Source: Rothia halotolerans (lineage in GTDB: Bacteria > Actinomycetota > Actinomycetes > Actinomycetales > Micrococcaceae). Taken from it: a DNA stretch of 64,000 bases. Positions 32,216-44,622 of the stretch are shown one piece after another. Each line of letters opens with the position of its first letter. Position 1 is the first letter of the stretch. The notes under the pieces are model-generated. The model saw only the letters and a list, made by a program, of their open reading frames with translations, was not told the DNA's origin and did not search any database. The position numbers and the translations under genes are program-made. The stretch is from positions 930,001 through 994,000 of the forward strand of contig NZ_NOIU01000002.1 in the NCBI RefSeq assembly GCF_004136635.1. Direction: 5' to 3'.

Positions 32216-32272
32216 AGTGCTCTCGTCGTTCTCCCGCGCCCGGCCGCACCGGGCGCGCGCTCGTCCTGAGGG

Positions 32273-33391
32273 CTATCCGGCGGCGTCGTTGCGCTGGCCG
32301 GCCCGCCAGCGGATGCCGGCGTCGATCAGCGCGTCGATCCCGCCGTCCAGCACCGCGCTGGTGTTGCCCTCCTCGTGGTGGGTGCGCAGGTCCTTGACCA
32401 TCTGGTAGGGGTGCAGGACGTAGGAGCGCATCTGATCGCCCCAGGACGCCTTCACGTCGCCCGCCAGCTCCTTCTTCTTCGCGTTCTCCTCCTCCTGGCG
32501 CTGCAGCAGCAGCCGGGACTGGAGCACGCGCAGGGCGGCGGCCCTGTTCTGGATCTGCGACTTCTCGTTCTGCATCGACACGACGATCCCCGTGGGGACG
32601 TGCGTCATCCGCACCGCCGAGTCGGTGGTGTTGACCGACTGGCCGCCGGGGCCCGAGGAGCGGAAGACGTCCACCTTGATCTCGTTCTCCGGGATCTCGA
32701 CGCTGTCGGTCTGCTCGATGAGCGGGATCACCTCGACCGCCGCGAAGGAGGTCTGGCGGCGGCCCTGGTTGTCGAAGGGCGAGATGCGCACCAGGCGGTG
32801 CGTGCCGGCCTCGACCGAGAGCCTGCCGAACGAGTAGGGCGCCTTGACCTCGAAGGTCGCGGACTTCAGCCCCGCCTCCTCGGCGTACGAGGTGTCCAGG
32901 ACCTTGGTGGGGTAGCCGTTCTTCTCGGCCCAGCGCAGGTACATGCGCAGGAGCATCTCGGCGAAGTCGGCGGCGTCGACGCCGCCCGCTCCGGCGCGGA
33001 TGGTCACGACCGCCTCCCGGGCGTCGTACTCGCCGCTGAGCAGCGTCACGATCTCGAGGTCGGCGAGCGCGCTGCGCACCGACTCGAGCTCGCCGGCCGC
33101 CTCGTCCAGCAACTCGGGCTCGTCCTCCTCCTGGGCCAGCTCGACCATCGTGCTCAGGTCCTCGATCCGACTGCCCAGCCGCTTGAGCCGGTCCAGATCG
33201 GCCTGCTGATGGGAGAGCCGGGAGGTCACGCGCTGGGCGGCGTCGGGGTCGTCCCAGAGGTCGGGCGCGGCCGCCTCCTCGGAGAGCTCCGCGATGGATG
33301 CCTGCAGCCCCTCGACGTCGCTCACCTGCTCGATGGACGCGAAGGTCCCCCGAAGTTCCTTGATCTCTGCTGAGAAGTCGATTGCGGCCAT
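32273..33391 (-). CDS. prfB: peptide chain release factor 2
   Basis: Terminates translation at UGA and UAA. The 372-residue protein has the peptide anticodon SPF in [10 protein letters not shown] and the catalytic GGQ in [10 protein letters not shown]. There is no in-frame UGA and no programmed frameshift: one frame runs through. The ATG at 33391 ([13 protein letters not shown]) is favoured over an open extension to 33427. A TAGACT hexamer lies 8 nt upstream, with a possible GGGGAG ribosome-binding site between them, so a leaderless start is plausible. Confidence 0.95.
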   Translation of the reverse strand: MAAIDFSAEIKELRGTFASIEQVSDVEGLQASIAELSEEAAAPDLWDDPDAAQRVTSRLSHQQADLDRLKRLGSRIEDLSTMVELAQEEDEPELLDEAAGELESVRSALADLEIVTLLSGEYDAREAVVTIRAGAGGVDAADFAEMLLRMYLRWAEKNGYPTKVLDTSYAEEAGLKSATFEVKAPYSFGRLSVEAGTHRLVRISPFDNQGRRQTSFAAVEVIPLIEQTDSVEIPENEIKVDVFRSSGPGGQSVNTTDSAVRMTHVPTGIVVSMQNEKSQIQNRAAALRVLQSRLLLQRQEEENAKKKELAGDVKASWGDQMRSYVLHPYQMVKDLRTHHEEGNTSAVLDGGIDALIDAGIRWRAGQRNDAAG

Positions 33392-33399
33392 AGCTCCCC

Positions 33400-33405
33400 A
33401 GTCTA
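33400..33405 (-). promoter_or_regulatory. -10 element of prfB (leaderless or near-leaderless)
   Basis: TAGACT on the minus strand ends 8 nt before the prfB ATG. Confidence 0.45.
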
Positions 33406-33470
33406 TCCGATCGAGGCGCTCCGGCACGCGCCGGGGCCCGGAAGGGGACCGGATCAGCGGCGGGCGATCA

Positions 33471-34325
33471 TCAGCGGCGCGCCCGGCGCTCCCGCTGGGC
33501 CCGCCAGTAGCTGCAGAAGGTGATCCGCTCGTCGTCGAACCCGGCCTCGCGGGCCATCCGGCGGGCGCCCAGCGCCAGCTCGTTGCCGCCCACCGCGTAG
33601 ACGGAGTCGCTCCCGGTCCGCCCGACGGCGGCGGCCAGGGCGGCCTCCCAGCCCAGCCCCCGGTCCCGCGGGGCCCAGGTGACCGAGGCCGCGCCGGGCA
33701 GGGAGCGCTCGTCCGAGGCGGTGGGGACCTCCGCGATCACGTCCGCGGTCACGCCCTCCGGCAGGCCCGCCAGGATCGCCTCGAGGCCGGGCAGACCCGT
33801 CTCGTCGCACACCGCCAGGACCCGGCACGGGTCGCACAGCCGCGTGAAGATCGTGCCCTGCCCGAGCACCGCCGCGCGGTCCCCGGGGCTCGCGCCCGCG
33901 GCCCAGCGCGCGGCGATGCCCTCCAACGCGCCGGCGGCGTCGCGGTGCAGCACGAAGTCGACGTCGAACTCCCAGTCCGGGCCCTCGCCGCCGCGGATCG
34001 CGCGCACCGTGTAGTTGCGGATCACCGCGCGGCTCTCCTCGGGGAGCCGCTGCCAGCGCAGGTACCACCCGGCGGCCCCGCCCCAGGGCGGGAGCAGCTC
34101 GGCGTCGTGCGCTCCCCCGTGCGGGATGAACAGGCGGAACCACTGGTCCGCGCCCAGCACGGGGAAGGGCAGCTCGTCACCCGGGGACTCGGGGCCGAAG
34201 ACCAGGCGGAGGAAGGAGCCGGAGACCTGCTCGACGCGGCGCACGACGACGCCGCGCACCCGGCACGACTCCTCGGCCCCGGGCTCCGGGGACGCGGTGC
34301 GCTCGGCTGCGGGGACGAGGGACAT
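33471..34325 (-). CDS. siderophore-interacting protein (FAD/NAD(P)H ferric-siderophore reductase)
   Basis: A 284-residue SIP-family flavoprotein that reduces ferric siderophores in the cytoplasm to release iron. It has the RNYTVRAI flavin-binding motif (RxYT/S), the acidic VDFVLHRD segment, and the C-terminal CSYWRAQRE equivalent of the family YWRxG ending. The ATG at 34325 has an AAGGAG ribosome-binding site; the frame stays open upstream without coding character. It lies downstream of the siderophore-binding lipoprotein gene and belongs to the same uptake system. Confidence 0.88.
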   Translation of the reverse strand: MSLVPAAERTASPEPGAEESCRVRGVVVRRVEQVSGSFLRLVFGPESPGDELPFPVLGADQWFRLFIPHGGAHDAELLPPWGGAAGWYLRWQRLPEESRAVIRNYTVRAIRGGEGPDWEFDVDFVLHRDAAGALEGIAARWAAGASPGDRAAVLGQGTIFTRLCDPCRVLAVCDETGLPGLEAILAGLPEGVTADVIAEVPTASDERSLPGAASVTWAPRDRGLGWEAALAAAVGRTGSDSVYAVGGNELALGARRMAREAGFDDERITFCSYWRAQRERRARR

Positions 34326-34429
34326 GGGAGGCTCCTTTCGGGATGATGCGCGGCGGGACGGACGGGACCGACTCGCCGCGCATGGGTGCGGGCCGCTCCC
34401 GCGAGAGGACGGCCCGCGCAGGAACGGGA

Positions 34430-34463
34430 GCGGGCGGACGCCGGCGGGACGGCGTCCGCCCGC
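34430..34463 (-). terminator. candidate terminator after fepB
   Basis: 13-bp stem (34430-34442 with 34451-34463) and 8-nt loop, 4 nt past the fepB stop. The downstream SIP gene may be reached by readthrough or have its own promoter. Confidence 0.65.
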
Positions 34464-34467
34464 GGGG

Positions 34468-35511
34468 TCAGGACTGCTCGGAGGAGGGCTGGTCCCCGCC
34501 GGAGCCGCCCGCCACATCCGCCAGCAGCGGGACGACCTCGTCGAGCGCGTAGTCGACCGAGAGGACGGAGTTCAGGGAGTAGGCGCTGCGGATGTCCTCC
34601 TGGTCGTCGCCGAACAGCAGCGTGCGCCCGTCCTTGACCACCGAGAGGTCCTGGTAGGCGGCCTGCTCCGTCACCGCCGACTCGGGGACGTAGATCGGGA
34701 AGGCCACCAGCACGTCGGAGTCGAGCACGTCGAGGTTCTCGGAGGAGATCGAGGCGGAGAAGCCGCTCGCCTCCAGCTCCTCGATGCGGGGGTTCTGCTC
34801 GAAGCCCAGCTTGGTCAGGAAGTCGACCCGCTCGGAGCCGGCGACATAGGCGCCCCAGCCCTCGGAGGTGTAGGCGGCCGCGGTGACGGTCTTGCCCTCG
34901 AACTCCGGGTGCTCCTCGGCGGCGTCGGAGAACTTCTGCTCGACGTCGTCCATCAGCTTCTGCCCCTCGTCGGCCTTGCCGAGGGCCTCGGCGATCATGC
35001 TGACCTGCTGGTCCATCGAGGTCAGGTAGTTGTCCCCGCCCTCGGGAACGCCGACGGTCGGGGCGATCTCGGACAGGCGGTCGTGCCGATCCTGCTCGCC
35101 GGAGCTCTTGACGTCCAGGATCAGGTCCGGCTCGAGGGCGGCGACCTGCTCGTAGGAGGGCTCCATGGTGTCGATGATCTCAGGGGACTCGTCGTACATG
35201 TCCTCGGCCCAGGGGCCGACGCCGTCGCCGCCGAAGGCCAGCCAGTCGGAGGCGCCGACCGGCTGCACGCCCAGCGCGAGCGCCGTCTCCGCATCGCCCC
35301 AGCCCAGGGCCACCACTCGCTCCGGGTTTTCGGGAACGTCGACGTCTCCGAATTTGGTGGAGACGCTGGCGCTCTCCCCCTCCTGGTCCTGGGAGTCCTC
35401 GCCCCCGGAGGAGCCGCACGCGGAGAGGACCAGCGCTGTGATCAGGGCGACGACGCCGAGGAGGAGACGGAGGGCCGGACGCGCGGCCTGGGCGGAGGAG
35501 ATGGGTCTCAT
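34468..35511 (-). CDS. iron-siderophore ABC transporter substrate-binding lipoprotein
   Basis: A 347-residue FepB/FecB-like binding protein (cluster A-II). The signal peptide ends in lipobox LSAC, then an acidic Ser/Glu linker, then two lobes joined by a long helix. PERVVALGWGDAETALALG and PDLILDVKSS match the family. It would capture ferric siderophore outside the membrane and deliver it to the divergent permease pair. The ATG at 35511 has a GAAGGTC ribosome-binding site. The intergenic region with the permease operon contains a DtxR/IdeR-like box. Confidence 0.92.
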   Translation of the reverse strand: MRPISSAQAARPALRLLLGVVALITALVLSACGSSGGEDSQDQEGESASVSTKFGDVDVPENPERVVALGWGDAETALALGVQPVGASDWLAFGGDGVGPWAEDMYDESPEIIDTMEPSYEQVAALEPDLILDVKSSGEQDRHDRLSEIAPTVGVPEGGDNYLTSMDQQVSMIAEALGKADEGQKLMDDVEQKFSDAAEEHPEFEGKTVTAAAYTSEGWGAYVAGSERVDFLTKLGFEQNPRIEELEASGFSASISSENLDVLDSDVLVAFPIYVPESAVTEQAAYQDLSVVKDGRTLLFGDDQEDIRSAYSLNSVLSVDYALDEVVPLLADVAGGSGGDQPSSEQS

Positions 35512-35589
35512 GACGACCTTCGTGTTCGAGGCCCCGACGGCCCGGGCCCGCAGGGCCTGGCCAGGGGCGTGACAAGTGCAAGGATTACG

Positions 35590-35608
35590 TTAGGATAGCG
35601 TAGCCTTA
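35590..35608. promoter_or_regulatory. DtxR/IdeR-type iron box
   Basis: The 19-bp sequence TTAGGATAGCGTAGCCTTA matches 14 of 19 positions of the consensus TTAGGTTAGGCTAACCTAA, with both outer half-sites well kept. It lies between the divergent fepB and fepD genes and includes -10-like hexamers on both strands, so one bound repressor could silence both units when iron is plentiful. Confidence 0.75.
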
Positions 35609-35683
35609 TTCGCGGTCGGATATCCAGGGGGCCCACCACCAGCTGGACGGCCGGCCCCGCTCCCCGCAGACTCCCGAGGTCCC

Positions 35684-36772
35684 ATGCCAGACACACCGCT
35701 CACCACGCCCGCCGGGGCCGACCGGGCTGCTCCGCCCGCTCCGGCCCGGCCCCCGCGCGCCGGCTCCCGACGCCGGGCGGCGGGGATCCTCGCGCTCGTC
35801 CTGGGGTTCGCGGCCCTGGTCCTCGCCTTCGCGCTCGCGCTGTCCGTGGGCTCCCGCCCGCTGCCCGCCGAGGAGGTCTGGCGTGCGCTGACCGGCGGCG
35901 CCGCCTCCTCCGACGCGAGGCTCGTGGTCCTCGAGCTCCGGCTGCCCCGCAGCACCATCGCCCTGGTCGCCGGCCTCGCGCTCGGCCTGGCCGGCGCCCT
36001 CGCCCAGTCCCTCACCCGCAATCCCCTCGCGGACACGGGGATCCTCGGCCTGAACTCCGGGGCGTCCTTCCTGATCGCGCTCTCGGTCATGGTCTTCGGC
36101 GTCTCCTCGCCCTTCTGGCGCCTGCCGTTCGCCTTCATCGGGACCCTCGGCGTCGCCGTCGGGATCTTCCTCATCGGCGGCACCGGGGCCACGCGGTCCT
36201 CGATCGCGCGGGTCACCCTGGCCGGGATGGCCATCGGGGCGGTGCTGTCCGGGATCGTGACGGCGCTGACCCTGATCAACCCCGCCGCCTACTCGGTGCT
36301 GCGGGCCTGGAACGCCGCCTCGCTCGAGGGCCGGACCTGGGGCGAGCTGCTGCCCGCCCTGCCCTTCGTCCTCATCGGCGCCGTGCTGGCCATGACCTTG
36401 GGCGCCTCCTTCAACTCGCTCTCGCTGGGCGAGGACCTGGCGCGCAGCCTCGGCGTCGACGTCGGCCGCGTCCGGGTGCTCGCGCTGGTCGCGGTGACCC
36501 TCCTGGCCGGCAGCGCGACGGCGATCGCCGGGCCCATCGTCTTCGTCGGCCTGATGATCCCCCACCTCGCCCGGGCCATCGTGGGCCCGGACGTGCGCTG
36601 GATCATGGCGCTGACCGCGGTGCTCTCCCCCGTGCTCGTGCTGGCCGCCGACGTGCTGGGCCGGGTCCTGCTCCCCAACGGGGAGGTCCCGGTGGGCCTG
36701 GTGACGGCGTTCCTCGGCGCCCCCGTGCTGATCGCCATCGCCCGGCGCCGTCACCTGGTGGCGGCCTCGTGA
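35684..36772 (+). CDS. iron-siderophore ABC transporter permease (FepD-like)
   Basis: A 362-residue FecCD-family permease with about nine to ten membrane segments. Family marks include RLPRSTIALVAGLALGLAGALAQSLTRNPLADTGILGLNSGA and GPIVFVGLMIPHLAR. A Pro/Ala-rich cytoplasmic N-terminus of about 30 residues precedes the first helix. It pairs with the downstream permease to form the channel. The stop overlaps the next start as GTGA. It is the first gene of the plus-strand fepDGC operon under the iron box. Confidence 0.92.
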   Translation: MPDTPLTTPAGADRAAPPAPARPPRAGSRRRAAGILALVLGFAALVLAFALALSVGSRPLPAEEVWRALTGGAASSDARLVVLELRLPRSTIALVAGLALGLAGALAQSLTRNPLADTGILGLNSGASFLIALSVMVFGVSSPFWRLPFAFIGTLGVAVGIFLIGGTGATRSSIARVTLAGMAIGAVLSGIVTALTLINPAAYSVLRAWNAASLEGRTWGELLPALPFVLIGAVLAMTLGASFNSLSLGEDLARSLGVDVGRVRVLALVAVTLLAGSATAIAGPIVFVGLMIPHLARAIVGPDVRWIMALTAVLSPVLVLAADVLGRVLLPNGEVPVGLVTAFLGAPVLIAIARRRHLVAAS

Positions 36773-37806
36773 GCGCCCCCGCCGCCACCCGCCGGCCCCG
36801 CCGGGCGCAGGTCCCGGGCGGCTCGAGGGCCCGGCGCGTCGTCGGGCTCCTGGTCCTGCTGCTGGCGACGGCGGCGCTGGCCGTCTTCGCCCTCGGCCTG
36901 GGCGACTACCCCCTGAGCCCCGGCGAGGTGATCGGCGCGGCGCTGGACCCCGGGGCGGGCTTCAAGCGCACGATCGTGCTGGAGTGGCGCCTCCCCCGGG
37001 TCGCGCTGGCCCTGCTCATCGGGGCAGCGCTGGCGGTCTCGGGCGCGCTGTTCCAGTCGCTCACCGACAACCCTCTGGGCTCCCCCGACATCATCGGCTT
37101 CACCAGCGGCTCCTACACCGGCGCGATCCTCGCGCTGACGGTCCTGGGCGCCGGGCTCGACGGCGCGGCCCTCGGCGCCCTGCTCGGGGGCCTGGCCACC
37201 GCCGGGGTGGTGCTCGCGCTGACCTACCGGCGCGGGATCGAGGGGTTCCGGCTCATCATCGTCGGCATCGGCGTCACGGCCATGCTGACCGCGCTGAACC
37301 AGTGGCTGCTCCTGCGCGCCCAGGAGGAGGTCGCGATGAGCGCCTCGATCTGGGGCGCGGGCAGCCTGGCGAACTCCTCCCGGGAGGCCGCGCTGACGGC
37401 AGGCGTCGGCGTCGTGGTCCTGCTGGTCCTGGTGGCGGCGGTCAGCGCGCCGCTGCGGCAGCTCGAGCTCGGGGACGACCTCGCGCGCTCCCACGGCGTG
37501 CGGACCGGGGCCGTGCGGATCTCGGTGGTGCTGCTCGGCGTCGCGCTGGTCGCGCTCGCGGTCGCCACCAGCGGGCCGATCGCCTTCGTGGCGCTGACCG
37601 CCCCGCAGATCGCCGCCCGGCTGCTCCGCTCGCCGGGCCTGCCCCTGACGGGCTCGGCGCTGACCGGCGCCTTCCTGCTGCTCGGCGCTGACCTGCTGGC
37701 CCAGCACGCGGTGCCCGGCGGGGTGCCGGTGGGGACGGTCACCACCGTCCTGGGCGGCGTATACCTGGTGACACTCCTGATCCGAGAGGCGAGGAAGACA
37801 TGGTGA
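36769..37806 (+). CDS. iron-siderophore ABC transporter permease (FepG-like)
   Basis: The second FecCD permease, 345 residues. It shows RLPRVALALLIGAALAVSGALFQSLTDNPLGSPDIIGFTSG and GPIAFVALTAPQIAARL, parallel to its partner. The GTG start at 36769 overlaps the upstream stop by 4 nt, and its own stop overlaps the ATPase start by 7 nt, so the three products are made in step. FepD and FepG order is assigned by convention only. Confidence 0.92.
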   Translation: MSAPAATRRPRRAQVPGGSRARRVVGLLVLLLATAALAVFALGLGDYPLSPGEVIGAALDPGAGFKRTIVLEWRLPRVALALLIGAALAVSGALFQSLTDNPLGSPDIIGFTSGSYTGAILALTVLGAGLDGAALGALLGGLATAGVVLALTYRRGIEGFRLIIVGIGVTAMLTALNQWLLLRAQEEVAMSASIWGAGSLANSSREAALTAGVGVVVLLVLVAAVSAPLRQLELGDDLARSHGVRTGAVRISVVLLGVALVALAVATSGPIAFVALTAPQIAARLLRSPGLPLTGSALTGAFLLLGADLLAQHAVPGGVPVGTVTTVLGGVYLVTLLIREARKTW

Positions 37807-38618
37807 ACGAGATGCGGGGCACGACGACGGCCCCCGCCCACTACACGCTCGAGGACCTCCGGCTCGGCTACGGCGAGCGCCCCGTGATCGAGGGGCTGAG
37901 CACGCAGATCCCGGCCGGCTCCTTCACCGCGGTGATCGGAGCCAACGGCTGCGGCAAGTCCACCCTGCTGCGCGGGCTGGCCCGGCTGCTGAAGCCCTCC
38001 GCCGGCAGGGTCCTGCTGGACGGCGAGCCCCTGGAGGAGATGGCGCCGAAGCAGGTCGCCCGCCGGGTCGGCCTGCTCCCGCAGTCAGCCAGCGCCCCGG
38101 ACGGCATCGCCGTGCGGGAGCTGGTGGGGCGCGGGCGCTTCCCCCACCAGAACGCCTGGCACATGAACAGCCGGGAGGACGAGGAGGCCATCGAGGCGGC
38201 GCTGCGCCGCACCTCGACCCTGGAGCTGGCCGGGCGCCGGGTCTCCGAGCTGTCCGGCGGGCAGCGGCAGCGGGTCTGGGCCGCGATGCTCCTGGCCCAG
38301 CAGACCCGGATCCTGCTGCTGGACGAGCCGACCACCTTCCTGGACATGGCCCACCAGATCGACTTCCTGGACCTCTTCGCAGAGCTCAACGCCGCCGGGG
38401 CCACCGTGGTCGCGGTGCTCCACGACCTCAACCAGGCGGCCCGCTACGCCGACCGCCTGATCGCCCTGCGGGAGGGCACCATCGTGGCGGAGGGCTCCCC
38501 GCGCGAGGTCATCACCCCGGAGAACCTGCGGGAGATCTTCGGGCTGCGGGCCGTGGTCGTGGAGGATCCCGAGACCGGCGGCCCGCTCGTGGTGCCCGCC
38601 GCCTCCCGCCCCCGCTGA
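37800..38618 (+). CDS. iron-siderophore ABC transporter ATP-binding protein (FepC-like)
   Basis: A 272-residue ABC ATPase with Walker A GANGCGKST, signature LSGGQRQR, Walker B ILLLDEPTTFLD and switch histidine in VLHDLNQAARYAD. The family-typical RGRFPHQ segment is present. It powers siderophore uptake through the two preceding permeases. The ATG at 37800 overlaps the upstream stop; a GTG three bases later or an ATG at 37812 are alternatives. A strong shared terminator follows. Confidence 0.93.
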   Translation: MVNEMRGTTTAPAHYTLEDLRLGYGERPVIEGLSTQIPAGSFTAVIGANGCGKSTLLRGLARLLKPSAGRVLLDGEPLEEMAPKQVARRVGLLPQSASAPDGIAVRELVGRGRFPHQNAWHMNSREDEEAIEAALRRTSTLELAGRRVSELSGGQRQRVWAAMLLAQQTRILLLDEPTTFLDMAHQIDFLDLFAELNAAGATVVAVLHDLNQAARYADRLIALREGTIVAEGSPREVITPENLREIFGLRAVVVEDPETGGPLVVPAASRPR

Positions 38619-38686
38619 GCCGCGCAAGGCCCCTCGACCCGGAGGATCCGCTCCCCCCGGGGGGGGCGAAGGACCCCACGCACGGA

Positions 38687-38722
38687 AGAGGCCCTCCTCC
38701 CGCGTACGGGAGGAGGGCCTCT
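38687..38722. terminator. bidirectional terminator between fepC and the polysaccharide exporter operon
   Basis: Perfect 16-bp stem (38687-38702 with 38707-38722) with a CGTA loop, between convergent stops. Confidence 0.85.
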
Positions 38723-38736
38723 GCCATCCGGCGGGC

Positions 38737-39525
38737 TCAGCCGCGCAGGCGGGTCACCGCGTCGCGGATGTCGCCGTCCTGCACCACGCGGCCCCTCTCC
38801 AGCACGACGCCGCGCTCGCACAGCTTCGCGACCATGTCCAGGTCGTGGCTGACCACCACCAGGGTCTTGCCCCGGTCGGAGAGCTCCTTGATCTTGCGGA
38901 TGCACTTCTTCTGGAAGGGCTCGTCGCCCACCGCGAGGATCTCGTCCACCAGGAAGATCTCCGGATCCGTGTGCACCGCGACCGCGAAGGCCAGGCGGAG
39001 GTACATGCCGGAGGAGTAGAACTTCACCTCGGTGTCGATGAACTGCTCGATCTCCGAGAAGTCGACGATCGACTGGAAGTTGGCGTCGATCTCCTCCTTG
39101 GTCATCCCGAGGATCGCGCCGTTCAGGTACACGTTGTCCCGGCCGGTCAGGTCCGGGTGGAAGCCAGCGCCGACCTCGATCAGGCCCGCGATCCGGCCGC
39201 GGGTCTTGATGTCGCCGCCGTCGGGGTGCATGACCCCGGAGATGAGCTTGAGCAGCGTCGACTTCCCGGAGCCGTTGAGGCCCAGCAGCGCGACCCGCTC
39301 CCCCTCCCGGATCTGGAGGTCGACGCCGTCGAGCGCGTTGAACTTCTCGGACAGGTCCCCCTTGCGGCCCTTGATGAGCCACACGAAGGCCTCCTTCATG
39401 GACCGGGTGTGCCGCAGGACGAAGCGCTTGGCCACTTCCTGGATGCGGATCACCACGGGCTCGGTCGACGGCACGTAGGGCCGCGGTTCCCCGCCGAGTT
39501 CGGGGTCGTCGTCAATCCACGACAC
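38737..39525 (-). CDS. polysaccharide/teichoic acid ABC exporter ATP-binding protein (Wzt/TagH-like)
   Basis: A 262-residue ABC ATPase of the cell-wall polymer exporter class. It has Walker A GLNGSGKST, signature-region YSSGMYLRLAFAVA, Walker B IFLVDEILAVGD and switch histidine in VSHDL; these forms are characteristic of Wzt/TagH/RfbE ATPases. It ends with the nucleotide-binding domain and has no C-terminal carbohydrate-binding domain. The GTG at 39525 lies 6 nt beyond the permease stop. It is the last gene of the glf-glfT2-permease-ATPase operon, so galactan export is the likely role. Confidence 0.9.
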   Translation of the reverse strand: MSWIDDDPELGGEPRPYVPSTEPVVIRIQEVAKRFVLRHTRSMKEAFVWLIKGRKGDLSEKFNALDGVDLQIREGERVALLGLNGSGKSTLLKLISGVMHPDGGDIKTRGRIAGLIEVGAGFHPDLTGRDNVYLNGAILGMTKEEIDANFQSIVDFSEIEQFIDTEVKFYSSGMYLRLAFAVAVHTDPEIFLVDEILAVGDEPFQKKCIRKIKELSDRGKTLVVVSHDLDMVAKLCERGVVLERGRVVQDGDIRDAVTRLRG

Positions 39526-39531
39526 AGGTCA

Positions 39532-40391
39532 TCAGAGCTCCTGGGCGAAACTGCCCTCGAATTTTTTGAACAGCAGGTCGCCGACGAAGAGGAACAGCAG
39601 CGCGAGGACGATCGCCACCGGCACCCACAGCGTCAGCAGGTTCGGCGGGACGTGCCACTCCATGCCGGTCGTGGGCGCCCAGAAGGCGTAGTGGAACAGC
39701 TCGACGGCGACCGTGATGGGGTTGCACAGGTACAGGTGCAGCCCCCACTCCGGGACGGCGCCGGCCACCCGCTCCCACGGGTACATGACCGGGGAGAGCC
39801 AGGTCGCGACCATCACCAGCAGGTCCACGATGTTCTCCGCGTCGCGGAAGAACACGTTGGCCACGCCGAAGATCAGCCCCAGCCCGAAGGAGAAGATGAC
39901 CATGATCATCATCCCCACCACGGCCGCGGCCAGCTGCATCGGCCCCGGATGCCATCCGACGACGAAGCAGGCGATCAGCAGGACCAGCAGCTGCGGGAGG
40001 AAGTGCACCAGGGCGACCCAGATGGTCGAGACCGAGAACAGCTCCCTCGGCAGGTAGATCTTCTTGATCAGCGCCCCGTTGCCCACCATGCAGCGGGCTC
40101 CGTTGCCGAAGGCCTCGCCGAAGAAGTTCAGCAGGATGATCCCCGAGAACAGGTAGACGGCGTAGTTCTCCAGCCCCTTGTTCAGCTCCAGGAAGACGCC
40201 CAGGGCGATGTAGAAGACGATGAACTGCACGCCTGGCTTGACGTAGGACCACAGGATGCCGAGGACGGATCCCCGGTATCGGACCTGCAGGTCCTTGTCG
40301 ACGAGCAGCCGCAGGAGGTATCGGTTCTTCAGGGCGTCCACCAGGCCCCGACCGCGGCCGGGGCTCTGGAACGCGCGTTCGCTGATATCGG

Positions 40392-40395
<4 letters not shown>
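39532..40395 (-). CDS. polysaccharide ABC exporter permease (Wzm/TagG-like)
   Basis: A 287-residue ABC-2 type membrane permease with six hydrophobic segments. LLRLLVDKDLQVRYRGSVLG is the typical amphipathic N-terminal helix, and WLSPVMYP and CNPITVAVELFHYAFW match TagG/Wzm proteins. It would flip or export the lipid-linked galactofuranose polymer made by the upstream enzymes. The ATG at 40395 overlaps the glfT2 stop by 4 nt; a longer open reading upstream is an overlapping frame of glfT2. Confidence 0.92.
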
Positions 40396-43714
<3,319 letters not shown>

Positions 43715-43836
43715 GTAGACATGGCCTGACCGAAACCTGAATGCGGCGCGCGACGCACCGGCGGAGGCGATCCTCGAGACCCCAACCTACCCCATGGCTT
43801 CCGGGGTCGGGGCTTCCGGCGGGCCCGCCGCCGGCC

Positions 43837-44361
43837 TCACTCCGCCGGGCGGCGGGCCTCGCGCAGCAGGTGGGTCTGCACGGGGCGGCTGAAGAGGATC
43901 AGGGCGACGAGCACCCCGTAGAGGATCGGCAGGATCGCGATCAGCCATCCCCATACGGGCGCCGACTGCACGGAGATGACGATGAGGAAGACCTGGGCCA
44001 GCACGATCAGCGCCCGGGGCCACATCCGCCCGCGGTAGGCGGAGCGGGCCGCCAGCCCCAGCCAGAGGCCGAATCCGATGTAGATGAGGGCCATCAGCAG
44101 GATCGCCCCGAGGGGCATGGTCCGCTCCAGGAAGAAGCTCTCGGCGATCTGCACCAGCCCCAGGAGCATCAGCCCGAGCGCCTCGAGACCGACGAGGACG
44201 CTGAGGAGGGTCACCGCCCGCGGGGGCCTCGGGCTCGGGCCGGGGGTCTGCGGGATCGATTCCGCATCCAGCGGATCCTCCGCGCCACCGCCGGCGGGGA
44301 TCCGCTCGTCGGGGCTCCGGTCATCAGGGCTCTGGCCGTCGGGGGTCGCGGAAGAGGTCAT
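43837..44361 (-). CDS. integral membrane protein of unknown function
   Basis: A 174-residue protein. An acidic, Pro/Ser/Asp-rich N-terminus (about 1-48) is followed by four hydrophobic segments, beginning VTLLSVLVGLEALGLMLLG and including GFGLWLGLAARSAYRGR and IAILPILYGVLVALILF, ending in a basic tail. I recognise no named family. The ATG at 44361 lies 7 nt after TAGAAT, which suggests a leaderless transcript; an ATG at 44370 overlaps that hexamer. The gene is divergent from whiB. Confidence 0.72.
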   Translation of the reverse strand: MTSSATPDGQSPDDRSPDERIPAGGGAEDPLDAESIPQTPGPSPRPPRAVTLLSVLVGLEALGLMLLGLVQIAESFFLERTMPLGAILLMALIYIGFGLWLGLAARSAYRGRMWPRALIVLAQVFLIVISVQSAPVWGWLIAILPILYGVLVALILFSRPVQTHLLREARRPAE

Positions 44362-44368
44362 GATGAAC

Positions 44369-44374
44369 ATTCTA
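44369..44374 (-). promoter_or_regulatory. -10 element of the membrane-protein gene (leaderless start)
   Basis: TAGAAT on the minus strand ends 7 nt before the ATG at 44361. A possible -35 TTCGGC lies 17 nt further upstream. Confidence 0.45.
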
Positions 44375-44498
44375 GGGATGAACCGCAAGTCGCCGAAGTC
44401 AGCGTCCGGTGGCCTCCAGAGGCGCATTCGAGGTTCTCGGGGTCCCCGCAGAGGGCCCGCCTGTGTCGGGAGCCCCGTGATGTCAAGGAAGTGGGCGT

Positions 44499-44576
44499 GT
44501 GATAAGAAACAACCACCATATCGATGCTCCCCCGTGCGGAAACCCTTGTTCACGGGTTGTTTACATGGGAACCTAA
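44499..44576 (+). CDS. possible leader peptide upstream of whiB, 25 residues
   Basis: The GTG at 44499 has AAGGAAG 7 nt upstream and opens a frame of 25 codons ending TAA, 17 nt before the terminator-like hairpin. It encodes two adjacent histidines and two cysteines and uses the rare codons ATA and AGA early. GC at third positions is about half, unlike normal genes here, so it is either a regulatory leader peptide or chance. No promoter is evident upstream. Confidence 0.3.
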   Translation: MIRNNHHIDAPPCGNPCSRVVYMGT

Positions 44577-44593
44577 TAAAAGTTCACAAGGAG

Positions 44594-44622
44594 GCCCCCG
44601 CACTGTTCCCTGGGGGCTTTTT
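44594..44622 (+). terminator. terminator-like hairpin in the whiB leader
   Basis: GCCCCC (44594-44599) pairs with GGGGGC (44612-44617) around a 12-nt loop, followed by TTTTT (44618-44622). It lies 69 nt before the whiB ATG, on the whiB strand, with no plus-strand gene upstream to terminate, so attenuation of whiB is a plausible role. Confidence 0.6.

Noticed and set aside
33300-33391. Programmed frameshift in prfB
   Set aside because: The release factor 2 frame is continuous from ATG to stop with no internal UGA near the usual site.
44480-44600. CRP/GlxR site before whiB, as in mycobacterial whiB1
   Set aside because: TGTGA and TTCACA fragments occur but not in the TGTGA-N6-TCACA arrangement.
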